A DNA stretch of 38,164 nt from Pseudomonas antarctica (GTDB lineage: Bacteria; Pseudomonadota; Gammaproteobacteria; Pseudomonadales; Pseudomonadaceae): positions 1-38,164 of the forward strand of contig NZ_UYXQ01000034.1 in NCBI RefSeq assembly GCF_900624995.1, in the 5' to 3' direction. Under the pieces are notes generated by a model. That model was not told the origin of the DNA, made no database searches, and worked only from the letters and a program-made list of their open reading frames with translations. The translations under genes and the position numbers were made by a program. Below, piece by piece: positions 8,484 through 17,081 of this stretch. The number at the start of each line of letters is the position of its first letter. Position 1 is the first letter of the stretch.

Positions 8484-8538
8484 AAAACCCTGCCGTTCGC
8501 CGGTTATTACTAAACCATTTGTTCAAGAGCCCGCTGCC

Positions 8539-9690
8539 ATGCTGAACGGACGCGACCCGCGCATCGACTTTTTTCGGGGCCTGGCGTTGATCTTCATTTT
8601 CTGGGATCACGTGCCCCACAACCCTCTCGGCTTGATTACCCTGCGAAACTTCGGCTTCAGCGATGCGGCAGAGGTCTTCGTGTTCCTCGCCGGGTTCGCC
8701 TCGGTGCTGGCCTACAGCAAAGTCATGCAACGCGAAGGCTATTGGATCGCCTGCCTGAAAATCCTGCGCCGCACCTGGGTGTTGTACGTGGTGCATATCT
8801 TCTTGCTGGCGCTGCTGATGGGCATCGTGTTTTACGCCAACAACCATGTGCAAACCCGCGACCTGGTGGCGGAGATGGGCCTGACGCACTTCGTCACCCA
8901 CCCGCAACAGGCGCTGACCGATGAGCTGTTATTGCGCTTCAAGCCCAACCTGATGGACCCGTTGCCGCTGTACATCGTGTTGCTCGCAGGCTTGTCCGTG
9001 GTGCTGCCGCTGATGGTGCGCGCCACCTGGGCGGTGATCGGTGTATCGCTGGCGGTGTACCTGATGGCGCCGTGGATGGGTTGGAACCTGCGCGCGATCG
9101 CCGATGGCGTGTGGTATTTCAACCCGATCACTTGGCAGTTGTTGTTTGTATTGGGCGGCGCTGCGGCGATCCACAGTCAGCGGCCGACCGCCCCCGACAC
9201 GCGCCCTTTGCCGCGCCAGCCGCTGTTTGTCGCGGCGGCGATTTATTTGGTGGTCGCCGGTGTGATTACGCTGTCCTGGCTATGGCCGGACATCCATGAC
9301 GCGGTGATGCCCGCAACACTGAGCAACTGGTTGTACCCCATCAGTAAAACCGACCTGTCACCGGTACGCCTGGTGCATTTCCTGGCGCTGGCCTATGTCA
9401 CCGCCAAGCTGTTACCCGGCCGCGGCTGGACGCAAAACCGGCTGGCCGAACGCGTCTGCCAGATGGGCCGATATTCCCTGGAAGTGTTCTGCCTGGGCGT
9501 AGTGCTGGCGCCCTTGGCGGACATGCTCAACGCGCTGGCAAATGACGCCGTGGCCATGCAGTTGCTGACGGCGCTGGTCGGCGTGGTGTTGATGTCGGCC
9601 CTGGCTGCCTGGATGGAGTTAAACAAGCGTCTGAACCAGGCGTCACGTGCGCCTGGCGAACCGGCACTACCTGAACAACACGCGCGCTGA
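8539..9690 (+). CDS. opgC: OpgC-family membrane protein (osmoregulated periplasmic glucan modification)
   Basis: The 383-aa protein begins DPRIDFFRGLALIFIFWDHV, the acyltransferase-3/OpgC opening, and has about ten membrane segments. Family members transfer succinyl groups from the cytoplasm to periplasmic glucans in the inner membrane. The product length fits OpgC. There is no opgGH pair here, so it is a stand-alone gene, as is common for opgC. The start codon has only a weak purine-rich sequence upstream. It runs convergent to the next permease gene, with a hairpin between them. Confidence 0.85.
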   Translation: MLNGRDPRIDFFRGLALIFIFWDHVPHNPLGLITLRNFGFSDAAEVFVFLAGFASVLAYSKVMQREGYWIACLKILRRTWVLYVVHIFLLALLMGIVFYANNHVQTRDLVAEMGLTHFVTHPQQALTDELLLRFKPNLMDPLPLYIVLLAGLSVVLPLMVRATWAVIGVSLAVYLMAPWMGWNLRAIADGVWYFNPITWQLLFVLGGAAAIHSQRPTAPDTRPLPRQPLFVAAAIYLVVAGVITLSWLWPDIHDAVMPATLSNWLYPISKTDLSPVRLVHFLALAYVTAKLLPGRGWTQNRLAERVCQMGRYSLEVFCLGVVLAPLADMLNALANDAVAMQLLTALVGVVLMSALAAWMELNKRLNQASRAPGEPALPEQHAR

Positions 9691-9730
9691 ACGGCGCCCG
9701 CTCGGCGCACGCCACGCCCATTAGGCTCAA

Positions 9731-9762
9731 CTGCGAAGCTTGCGCAAGGGCAAGCTCCGCAG
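9731..9762. repeat. hairpin between convergent genes (possible bidirectional terminator)
   Basis: CTGCGAAGCTTGC and GCAAGCTCCGCAG pair over 13 bp with one mismatch around a 6-nt loop. It lies between the stops of opgC and the ProY-like permease. It lacks a T-run, so termination is uncertain. Confidence 0.55.
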
Positions 9763-9771
9763 CGGCGACCA

Positions 9772-11190
9772 TCAAGCCGAGCGGGGTTTGCCTAGGCCGG
9801 CGGCCGTCGGCTGCAACTTGAACACGTAGAACAGCACCGTCAGCAGCACCAGGAACACCGGGCCCACGTACAGCGCGATACGCGTGTCCGGGAAGTACGC
9901 CATCAGGCCTACCACCAGCACCAGGAACGCCAACGCCAGGTAGGAACTGACCGGGTACAGCCACATGCGATATTTGAGACCCTGCGCCTCGGCCGCGCTC
10001 AGGCTTTTACGGAATTTGAGCTGGGCCAGCAGGATCATCAGCCAGGTCCAGATCGCGCCGAAGGTGGCAATGGAGGTGACCCACACAAAGACTTTTTCCG
10101 GAACCATGTAGTTGAGCAGCACGCCCAGCAACAGCACGAAGATCGACAGCAGCAGCGCCTCGCGGGGCACGCCGTTGCTCGAGGTGGTGCCAAAGGTGGC
10201 CGGCGCCTGTCCGTTCTGCGCCAGGCTGTAGAGCATGCGCCCGGTGCTGAAAATGCCACCGTTGCAGGAGGACAACGCGGCGGTGATCACCACGAAGTTG
10301 ATGATGCCGGCAGCGGTCTTGATGCCCAGGCGTTCGAAGGTCATCACGAAGGGGCTGCCCTGGGTGCCGATTTCGTTCCACGGGTAGATCGACAGAATCA
10401 CGAACAACGCGCCGACGTAAAACAGCAGGATGCGCCAGAACACCGAGCCGATGGCACTTGGGATCGTTTTCTGCGGGTTCTTCGCTTCACCGGCGGTCAG
10501 GCCGATCATCTCCACGCCCAGGTAGGCGAACATCACCATTTGCAAGGACATCAGCACGCCCTGCACGCCGTTGGGCATAAAGCCGCCGTGGGCCCACAGG
10601 TTGGAAATCCCCAGCGCCACGCCGTCATTGCCGAAGCCGAACGCGATGATGCCGACGCCACCGATGACCATCGCAATAATGGTGACGATCTTGATCAGCG
10701 CGAACCAGAATTCGAATTCACCGAAGGCCTTGACCGCAATCAGGTTGATGGTGCCCATGCTGATCAACGCCGCCAGGGCCCAGATCCAGCGAGGGGTGTC
10801 AGGGAACCACACGCCCATGTACACGGCGACGGCGGTAATTTCCGCCACGCAGGTTACCAGCCACAGGAACCAGTAGTTCCAGCCGGTGAGGAAACCCGCC
10901 AACGGGCCGAGGTAATCCTGGGCATAGCGGCTGAACGAGCCGGCGACGGGGTTGTGCACCGCCATTTCGCCGAGGGCGCGCATGATCACCAGGATCGCCA
11001 GGCCGCCAATGATGTAAGACAGCATGATCGCCGGGCCAGCCATTTCAATGGCCTTGGCCGAACCCAGGAACAGGCCGACACCGATACAGGCACCAAGGGC
11101 CATCAGGCGAATATGCCGTTCACCGAGTTCACGTTTGAGCGGGCCGCCTTGAGCGGTCTCGCCATGGGGCAGTGGGTTGCCGACTGGCAT
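9772..11190 (-). CDS. AAT-family amino-acid permease, ProY/HutT-like
   Basis: The 472-aa protein carries the AAT signature: LGERHIRLMALGACIGVGLF, then MRALGEMAVHNPVAGSFSRY, and YLGVEMIGLTAGEAKNPQ. About 12 membrane segments are visible. Blocks such as LFVILSIYPWNEIGTQGSPF and YMGVWFPDTPRWIW are closest to the proline permease ProY and histidine permease HutT. It imports an amino acid with protons at the inner membrane. The exact substrate is not certain. The ATG at 11190 has a GAGG about 10 nt upstream. There are no catabolic genes beside it to name the substrate. Confidence 0.88.
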   Translation of the reverse strand: MPVGNPLPHGETAQGGPLKRELGERHIRLMALGACIGVGLFLGSAKAIEMAGPAIMLSYIIGGLAILVIMRALGEMAVHNPVAGSFSRYAQDYLGPLAGFLTGWNYWFLWLVTCVAEITAVAVYMGVWFPDTPRWIWALAALISMGTINLIAVKAFGEFEFWFALIKIVTIIAMVIGGVGIIAFGFGNDGVALGISNLWAHGGFMPNGVQGVLMSLQMVMFAYLGVEMIGLTAGEAKNPQKTIPSAIGSVFWRILLFYVGALFVILSIYPWNEIGTQGSPFVMTFERLGIKTAAGIINFVVITAALSSCNGGIFSTGRMLYSLAQNGQAPATFGTTSSNGVPREALLLSIFVLLLGVLLNYMVPEKVFVWVTSIATFGAIWTWLMILLAQLKFRKSLSAAEAQGLKYRMWLYPVSSYLALAFLVLVVGLMAYFPDTRIALYVGPVFLVLLTVLFYVFKLQPTAAGLGKPRSA

Positions 11191-11458
11191 AAGGGTACAA
11201 CCTCATTTTGTTATTGGAGTGTCCGTCGAGTTTCCAGGGGCCGGCCGGTAAGCCTGCGCCCTTGTCGAAACCGGGCCGCCTCATGGACGGGCCCTTCTTG
11301 CCGGGCAAGATCAACGGGCGTGCAGTATAAAAAGCCAAGAGCAGGGCCTTTCACTATAAAAACGGACCAATTTAGGGGAAGTGCCGGTTAAATTGCAATT
11401 TTACAGGAGCATCTAACCTGCATTGGGCGGCAAAACGTCGCACAAGCCACTGTGCGAT

Positions 11459-11575
11459 CGTTCCCACGCTCTGCGTCACGAGTGCGCGGTAACTCAGAGG
11501 CTGCCCAAGGCAGCCTCTGGTTTTGAGCGATTTTTTTGTGTTATCGGACACTCGTGACGCTTCATCGTGGGAACG
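11459..11575. repeat. composite nested palindrome with a terminator-like core
   Basis: The outer arms CGTTCCCACG (11459-11468) and CGTGGGAACG (11566-11575) are complementary. So are the inner arms GCGTCACGAGTG (11473-11484) and CACTCGTGACGC (11549-11560). The outer arms match the repeat at 21997-22027, here split apart by about 75 bp holding the terminator at 11495-11527. Confidence 0.75.
11495..11537 (+). terminator. Rho-independent terminator-like hairpin with no plus-strand gene
   Basis: CAGAGGCTGCC, CAA, GGCAGCCTCTG is an 11-bp perfect stem (11495-11519) followed by GTTTTGAGCGATTTTTTT. The T tract points to plus-strand termination, yet the flanking genes are all on the minus strand. It may end a small RNA or be a mobile part of the repeat. 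Confidence 0.55.
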
Positions 11576-11613
11576 GCCTGCTGAGAGCGGGTCCGTCGAG
11601 CAGTCATCGTAGG

Positions 11614-11976
11614 CTACCAGCCATACAAGTAGGTCCAGAGGGCTAAGCCAGCAGCCCATAGCATCCCAAAATTAGTCGGCCACAACGCCCAACGTTTGAG
11701 TGACTTGGGGATGGACGCCAGTTCTGCCTCGGTCAAATCCCCTCTTTTAATATGTGTTTTGGGCATTGCCAACAATTGATTGATCAGCAACATGCGATGA
11801 AACCTGTCGATGTGCTGATTTCTGCCCCAAAACCGTTTGTTATCGCAGACCAGCTTGTTCTCACTGAAGTAGCTTTCCAGCGCTTCGAGCTTGGTGCATT
11901 CAGCATATAAAGTGAGCCCTGAACCAACCAGCGCACCCGCAAATAAAAAGATTGCCAGGATGAGTTGAAAATCCAT
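11614..11976 (-). CDS. small two-TM membrane protein, candidate immunity protein
   Basis: I do not recognise this 120-aa protein. It has hydrophobic helices at about residues 5-24 and 99-117, with a charged, Asn/Arg-rich middle (CDNKRFWGRNQHIDRFHRM). It starts 2 bp after the stop of the 329-aa gene, with a GAGGG inside that gene's end as ribosome-binding site, so the two are coupled. Its base composition is visibly lower in GC than the neighbours, suggesting acquisition. The gene order, coupling and membrane nature fit an immunity protein for a membrane-acting toxin. That role is inference only. Confidence 0.7.
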   Translation of the reverse strand: MDFQLILAIFLFAGALVGSGLTLYAECTKLEALESYFSENKLVCDNKRFWGRNQHIDRFHRMLLINQLLAMPKTHIKRGDLTEAELASIPKSLKRWALWPTNFGMLWAAGLALWTYLYGW

Positions 11977-11978
11977 GC

Positions 11979-12968
11979 TTAAGTGCCCTCTGGCTGAAAG
12001 ATCAAATCACCTTCGATCTGTTCGATTTTCCCGCCCAGAAACGTACCGCCAGTGCCCAAGAAGTTACCTCCTGCATACCCTCCCGCAGCGCCGCCGATCA
12101 CTGCGCAGGCCAGCGCACCGTTGCCTTTAGCCGCGACGCCCAAGAAAATCGTACAACCGCGACCGGCTAATTTCGCACCTATCTGCCCTCCCCAATGAGC
12201 CCCCGCCACGCCGCCCGCCAACTTCCCCGTCTCCACATACTTCGCCCGCCGACACTGCGCCTCCCGCCCCTGCACACACGCCTCCTTGATCTCCAACCCT
12301 GCCACGCCCACGTCCAGTGCCAACCCGACATACGTGCCCTTCCCCAACCACTTCGACGCCTGCGAAATGCCCCGTATCCGCTGTGCATACCCGGCGATCT
12401 CGCCCTTATGCAGATAGCTTTTGGTTGAAATCCCCAGCACCTTCTTCAACACCTGATTGCCCTGCAGCCCCGTGCCAAATCGCGCCGCACCTTGCAACTG
12501 TGTGTCCAGCAGCCCGAACAACGCCTTGCGCTGGCGAAAAAACGCCTCACGGTCCAAGCCACCGGTTTTCAGGCGCGGGTGCAGTTGCTCAATCGCTTCC
12601 AGCGTATGCGCCACTTCGTCCAGGTGCCGCGCCCACGCCGATGTCGCGCTGCCCACACCCAACGAGCCGTAGCCCAGAAAACTTTGCAGCAAGTCATAAT
12701 TGTTGACCACTTGGGTGCCGGCGCCAGTGTCCATCTGCCGACGAATCGCCTCGGCTTGGCGCATCAGCCAGGCCTCTTCCAGCGAGCAGGTCACGCTGTA
12801 GGTATCGGGAACAATCACCAACTGCCCCGGCGTCACCAGCCCATGACGCAGGTGCCGGTTCAGCACGTCAAAATGATCGGAACGCTGCCGGTTCGAGGCT
12901 GCGCCCATCAAGCGGGATTTCAAGCTGAGGTAGTCCGTGGTGCGCTCGTTGATATAGCCCTGCGCCAT
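11979..12968 (-). CDS. uncharacterised protein with LysM-like motif and glycine-zipper C-terminus, candidate toxin
   Basis: The 329-aa protein has no signal peptide. Residues 38-54 (NRHLRHGLVTPGQLVIVPD) resemble a LysM-type or peptide-binding entry segment. Helical, charged sequence follows to about 205. The C-terminal third is a series of glycine-rich hydrophobic stretches (211-226, 249-270, 272-310), as in pore-forming domains, with a charged Cys pair between them (C231, C239). It overlaps no other gene and is followed 2 bp later by a small membrane protein. The layout fits a secreted or contact-delivered effector, for example type VI, with its immunity gene. No secretion genes are nearby. 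Function is not established. Confidence 0.75.
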   Translation of the reverse strand: MAQGYINERTTDYLSLKSRLMGAASNRQRSDHFDVLNRHLRHGLVTPGQLVIVPDTYSVTCSLEEAWLMRQAEAIRRQMDTGAGTQVVNNYDLLQSFLGYGSLGVGSATSAWARHLDEVAHTLEAIEQLHPRLKTGGLDREAFFRQRKALFGLLDTQLQGAARFGTGLQGNQVLKKVLGISTKSYLHKGEIAGYAQRIRGISQASKWLGKGTYVGLALDVGVAGLEIKEACVQGREAQCRRAKYVETGKLAGGVAGAHWGGQIGAKLAGRGCTIFLGVAAKGNGALACAVIGGAAGGYAGGNFLGTGGTFLGGKIEQIEGDLIFQPEGT

Positions 12969-13277
12969 GCCTCACATCCCTGGATGCAATGAAGATGGCG
13001 TCGGAATATAAGCAAGCGAATACGCCCTGGACACAAGCCCGGGAAGGCCGAGCAACATTTGGGAAGTTGCCTACATTGCAGGGAAGAAGCGCCTACAAAA
13101 AAGCCCCTCACCCTCACCGTTTATGGGTGGGGTTAGTGGCATTTGGTCATGGTTTGTAAAGGGCCAGCAAGGCGCGTCTCTTTAAATTGCAGGACGTTTC
13201 CTAGACAATCCCTGCCGCCTTGTGCCTGTTGGAATCGATGGCTAGTCTGCGATCCGTCACTGCTCATCAGTGATCGG
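12969..13277. other. intergenic region upstream of the DUF6124 leader
   Basis: This holds the promoter side of the toxin candidate, and a small hairpin TCACTG-CTCAT-CAGTGA at about 13257-13273 just before the structured leader. I see no gene. Confidence 0.5.
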
Positions 13278-13456
13278 GTTTAGTCGCCTGACCTTCCAAC
13301 GTGCGCTTGGTCCTCCATGAGGTTTAATGGTGGCTGTGCGCAGGGCACCTTCGGGTGCGCCGGAATTTTCGCGTTGGAACCGGTCGACTAACCTGCGTAC
13401 AGCCGCCACCCTCGTTTAGTCGCGAAGGGTGTCGAGACCTAATCTAACGCGAAGGT
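13278..13456 (+). ncRNA. candidate structured RNA leader upstream of the DUF6124 gene
   Basis: A 17-bp stem with two G-U-type pairs joins 13328-13344 (TGGTGGCTGTGCGCAGG) and 13392-13408 (CCTGCGTACAGCCGCCA). Inside it lies a UUCG hairpin, GCACC-TTCG-GGTGC, at 13345-13358. TTCCAACG (13294-13301) can pair with CGTTGGAA (13372-13379) in the loop, which would make a pseudoknot. The element is flanked by a direct repeat GTTTAGTCGC at 13278 and 13414. The wobble pairs suggest the stem is kept at RNA level. From memory, similar leaders precede related genes in other Pseudomonas, which I could not check. Confidence 0.65.
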
Positions 13457-13461
13457 AAACC

Positions 13462-13767
13462 ATGAATAACAAAGCCGTCCCCGATCCGCCCCTCAGTTCC
13501 GCCAAAGCCCGCGCCGCCTTCAACCGCGCCATCGACCATTACCTGCCCACCCAAGGCGTTCACCTAGAAGACCTGAGCTTCGAAGACGCCCTGCTCTACA
13601 CCGCAAGCTTGCTCGACAGCGCTTCGGCCACAACACTCAATTGCAGTGAGCTGCTGCCTGGCCCCGAGCGGGCGAAAATTCTGGCGGTGTGGCATTTGCT
13701 GGAAATGGCCAAGACAACCGTGGACCGCTCTATCGAGTGCCTGAACCCCGTAAAAACGCCTGCCTGA
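13462..13767 (+). CDS. DUF6124-family small protein
   Basis: The 101-aa protein is acidic and mostly helical. Its pattern, PPLSSAKARAAFNRAIDHYL at the start and EDALLYTASLLDSASATTLN in the middle, fits the Pseudomonas family of unknown function DUF6124 (near DUF3077). Such genes occur in several copies per genome. GAAGG lies 6 nt before the ATG. It is preceded by the long structured leader at 13278-13456, so its expression is probably controlled at RNA level. No function is known. Confidence 0.8.
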   Translation: MNNKAVPDPPLSSAKARAAFNRAIDHYLPTQGVHLEDLSFEDALLYTASLLDSASATTLNCSELLPGPERAKILAVWHLLEMAKTTVDRSIECLNPVKTPA

Positions 13768-13780
13768 GCACGATAAAAAA

Positions 13781-13823
13781 TGTGGGAGATGGCTCGCATG
13801 CGATAAGCATAGGTATCTACACA
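13781..13823. repeat. intergenic repeat, short copy
   Basis: It starts TGTGGGAGATGGCTCGC and ends GCATAGGTATCTACACA. The same ends occur at 37811-37898, where an extra hairpin of about 45 bp lies between them. A related 'gtggcgggcccgctcgccac' hairpin follows at 13859-13878. Confidence 0.7.
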
Positions 13824-13988
13824 ACTACCTGTGAACGCACTCTATGCAGGCGAGCCTTTGTGGCGGGCCCGCTCGCCACGACCACCAAAACCGCAGCCAC
13901 AACCAAAACACACACTTCCCTCACACCCAGCCCTCAGCGACTAAGCTTCAGACAAGTCCGATCAATCTGCATTAAGGATCAATCGACT

Positions 13989-16900
13989 ATGGGCGCACTG
14001 TGGCAAACCGAATCGAGCAAGGCTGCGAAACTACAAGGCAGTTCGGACCCAGCGCCTTTACCTAAAAATAAACCCAGGCCCCGCTATGTACGGCGCCTCT
14101 TCGGGTTGATTGTGTTGATGGCGCTGATTGCCCTGGGGTTTGCCGCCGCCAAAGAGATGCGCACCTCCCGTCTGCAGGCCCAGGAACTCAGCCGCCTGGC
14201 GCGCGACCTCACCTATCAGGTGAAGCCCGGCCCCAGTCAGGCCATTACCTATCCGGGAGCCGGTCCCTTCGACCGGCGCCTGGGTTACAGCGACCTCGGC
14301 ACGTTCCTGCCGCGCCTGCTCAAGCGCGGTTATGTGATTGAGGCCCAGGCACGCTTTTCACCCGCACTGATGGACTACAGCGCCAAGGGCCTGTTTGTGC
14401 CCTATGCGGAAAAAATCCAGGCCGGGCTGTCCATTACCGACTGCCGCGCCGTGCCGCTGTACCAGTACAACTACCCGCAACAGCTGTACCAAAGCTTCGC
14501 GGCGATCCCGCCCGTGGTGGTCAACAGCCTGCTGTTTATCGAAAACCGCGACCTGCTCGACCCTAACCAGCCCCAGGCCAACCCCGCCGTGGACTGGCCG
14601 CGCTTTGCCAAGGCCGCGTGGTCGCAAGTCGCCAAGGTGCTGCACCTGCCGGGCCAGAGTGCCGGTGGCAGCACCTTGGCCACTCAACTGGAAAAGTACC
14701 GCCATTCCCCGGATGGCCTGACGGTGTCGGGCGAGGAAAAACTGCGTCAAATGTTTTCCGCCGCTGTACGCGCCTATCGCGATGGGCCGGACACCTTACC
14801 GGCACGCCAGAATATTGTGCGTGACTACCTCAACAGCGTGCCGCTGTCAGCGGTGCCTGGCCACGGCGAAGTGCACGGTTTGGCCGAAGGCTTGCGGGTG
14901 TGGTACGGCACCGATTTCACCCAGGTCAACCAGGCGCTGGCCGGTCCGGTGAACGCCGAGCAAGGCCTGGCCCTGCGTGAAGTGTTGTCGTTGATCATCG
15001 CCCAGCGCCGCCCTTCTCATTACTTGGCCAAAGGCCGCGAAGCACTGGCACAACTCACCGACAGCCACCTGCGCCTACTGGCGCAAAACAGTGTCATCAC
15101 CCCTGCTCTGCTCCAAGCGGCGCTGGCGGCCAAGGTCAGCTACCGCGATTGGGTGCAACAACCGACGATGCAGCCGGTGGAGACCAGCAAAGGCATCAAC
15201 ATGGCCCGAGCGCGCCTGGCCACCCTGCTCGACCGGCCGCTGTACGACCTCGACCGTCTTGACCTCGCGGCCACCACCACCCTGCAGGCACCGTTGCAGG
15301 GCCAGGTCAGTGATTACCTCAAGCACCTGGCCGACCCAGACTTTGCGCGCCAGGTCGGCCTGCTCGGCGAACGCCTGCTGACCCCGGCCAACACCGCGCA
15401 AGTGCGCTACAGCTTCACCTTGTTCGAACTGACGCCGGACGGCTCAAGGGTGCGTGTACAAACCGACAACACCGACCAGCCTTTCGATATCAACCAAGGC
15501 AGCAAACTGGAATTGGGTTCCACTGCCAAATTGCGGGTGCTGACCACCTACCTGCAAATCATCACCGAGCTGCACGACAAGTACGCCGCCCAACCCCCCG
15601 TTGCGCTGAAAAAAGTCGCCGTCGACGACCAGGACCGCCTGAGCCGCTGGGCCCTCGATTACCTGATCCAAACGCCGGATAAAGCCCTGGCCAAAATGCT
15701 CGACGCCGCCCTTGATCGCACCTATTCGGCCAGCCCCAACGAAGGCTTTTTCACCGGCGGCGGCGTGCATCACTTCCACAACTTTCGCAACGAAGACAAC
15801 GGCCGCAGCCCCTCCTTGCGCGATGCCCTGCGCGAGTCCATCAACCTGCCGTTCATTCGCCTGATGCGTGATGTGGTGCGCTACACCACCTATTGCGCGA
15901 CCAACAACAGCGCCGCGTTGCTCAAGGACGACAATGACCCGCGCCGCCAAGAATACCTCGCCAATTTTGCCGACCGCGAAGGCACGGCCTTCCTGCGCAA
16001 GTTCTGGAAGAAGTACCAGAAGAAAGACACCCAGGCGCGGCTCGATACGTTTCTCGACGGCCTGCGACCCACACCAATTCGCCTGGCCGCGGTGCACCGC
16101 TACTTGTTGCCCGAGGCCAGCCAGGAGAGCTTCAATCTGTTCATGCGCGCACACCTGACCGGTGTCAAAACCAGTGAGAAGCTCACCGACGAGCGCCTGC
16201 AAAAACGCTACAAGGCCTATGGCCCCGGCCGCTATGACTTGCCCGATCAGGGCTATATCGCCAAGGTCCACCCGCTGGACCTGTGGTTGACTGGCTACTT
16301 GCTCAACCACCCCGAGGCCACCTTCAGCGACGTGGTCAAGACCAGCCAGTTCGAGCGCCAGGAGGTCTATAGCTGGCTGTTCAAAAGCCGCCATCAGAGC
16401 GCGCGCGACAGTCGTATCCGCACCATGCTTGAGGTGGAAGCCTTTCTCGACATTCTCCAGCGCTGGCAGGCGGTCGGTTATCCGTTCGACCACTTGGTGC
16501 CGTCGCTGGCCACCGCGATTGGCAGCTCCGGCGACCGCCCGGCGGCGCTGGCGGAATTAATGGGGATCATCCTCAACGATGGTGTGCGCGCGCCGGTGGT
16601 ACGCATCGACAGCCTGCACTTTGCTGCCGGCACGCCGTATGACACCCAGATGATCAACGACCCCGCCGCCGGCAAACGAGTGATGCCGGCGCAGGTGGCG
16701 CGGGCGCTGCGCGCAGCCTTGTCCCAAGTGGTGGATGCTGGCACCGCCAAACGTGTGGCCGGCAGCTTCAAACTGGCCGACGGCACACCGCTGGCGATGG
16801 GCGGCAAGACCGGCACCGGCGACAACCGCATCGAAGCCATCGGTGCCGGTGGGCGGGTGCTCAGTTCCAAGGCGATCAACCGCACCGCCACTTTTGTGTT

Positions 16901-17081
16901 CTATATCGGCGACCGCCACTTCGGCACCCTCACCGCCTTTGTACCGGGCAGTTCAGCGCAAGGCTTCACGTTCACCTCGGCGCTGCCCGTACAGGCGCTC
17001 AAGGGCATGGCGCCGATTCTGCTGCCGTACTTGCAACCTGGTAGCCGGACACTGTGCCTGTCGACGGCGAGTGCGCACTGA
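13989..17081 (+). CDS. large class A penicillin-binding protein-like (glycosyltransferase 51 + transpeptidase)
   Basis: The 1030-aa protein has a cytoplasmic tail, one membrane helix (37-54), then a GT51 domain: E185 in IENRD, GGSTLATQLEKY, and RQNIVRDYLNSVPLS with GEVHGLAEGL. The transpeptidase motifs are S511-TAK, S617-IN and K940-TG, so both activities could be intact. It should polymerise and cross-link peptidoglycan in the periplasm. The gap between SxN and KTG is about 320 residues, far more than usual, so it holds a large insertion (about 640-880). The ATG at 13989 has AAGGA upstream; longer starts would translate the repeat. It is longer than PBP1a or PBP1b and probably a third, accessory enzyme. 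Confidence 0.85.
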   Translation: MGALWQTESSKAAKLQGSSDPAPLPKNKPRPRYVRRLFGLIVLMALIALGFAAAKEMRTSRLQAQELSRLARDLTYQVKPGPSQAITYPGAGPFDRRLGYSDLGTFLPRLLKRGYVIEAQARFSPALMDYSAKGLFVPYAEKIQAGLSITDCRAVPLYQYNYPQQLYQSFAAIPPVVVNSLLFIENRDLLDPNQPQANPAVDWPRFAKAAWSQVAKVLHLPGQSAGGSTLATQLEKYRHSPDGLTVSGEEKLRQMFSAAVRAYRDGPDTLPARQNIVRDYLNSVPLSAVPGHGEVHGLAEGLRVWYGTDFTQVNQALAGPVNAEQGLALREVLSLIIAQRRPSHYLAKGREALAQLTDSHLRLLAQNSVITPALLQAALAAKVSYRDWVQQPTMQPVETSKGINMARARLATLLDRPLYDLDRLDLAATTTLQAPLQGQVSDYLKHLADPDFARQVGLLGERLLTPANTAQVRYSFTLFELTPDGSRVRVQTDNTDQPFDINQGSKLELGSTAKLRVLTTYLQIITELHDKYAAQPPVALKKVAVDDQDRLSRWALDYLIQTPDKALAKMLDAALDRTYSASPNEGFFTGGGVHHFHNFRNEDNGRSPSLRDALRESINLPFIRLMRDVVRYTTYCATNNSAALLKDDNDPRRQEYLANFADREGTAFLRKFWKKYQKKDTQARLDTFLDGLRPTPIRLAAVHRYLLPEASQESFNLFMRAHLTGVKTSEKLTDERLQKRYKAYGPGRYDLPDQGYIAKVHPLDLWLTGYLLNHPEATFSDVVKTSQFERQEVYSWLFKSRHQSARDSRIRTMLEVEAFLDILQRWQAVGYPFDHLVPSLATAIGSSGDRPAALAELMGIILNDGVRAPVVRIDSLHFAAGTPYDTQMINDPAAGKRVMPAQVARALRAALSQVVDAGTAKRVAGSFKLADGTPLAMGGKTGTGDNRIEAIGAGGRVLSSKAINRTATFVFYIGDRHFGTLTAFVPGSSAQGFTFTSALPVQALKGMAPILLPYLQPGSRTLCLSTASAH

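Larger units (their letters stand above)
11191..11613. other. intergenic region: permease promoter side plus composite repeat
   Basis: These 423 bp hold the upstream region of the ProY-like permease, an AT-richer stretch near 11325-11415, and the nested repeat at 11459-11575. I see no convincing open frame. Confidence 0.6.

Noticed and set aside
13689..13988. N-terminal extension of the PBP gene by 100 residues
   Set aside because: It runs through the DUF6124 gene end and a repeat, and has no ribosome-binding site; the ATG at 13989 fits the family.
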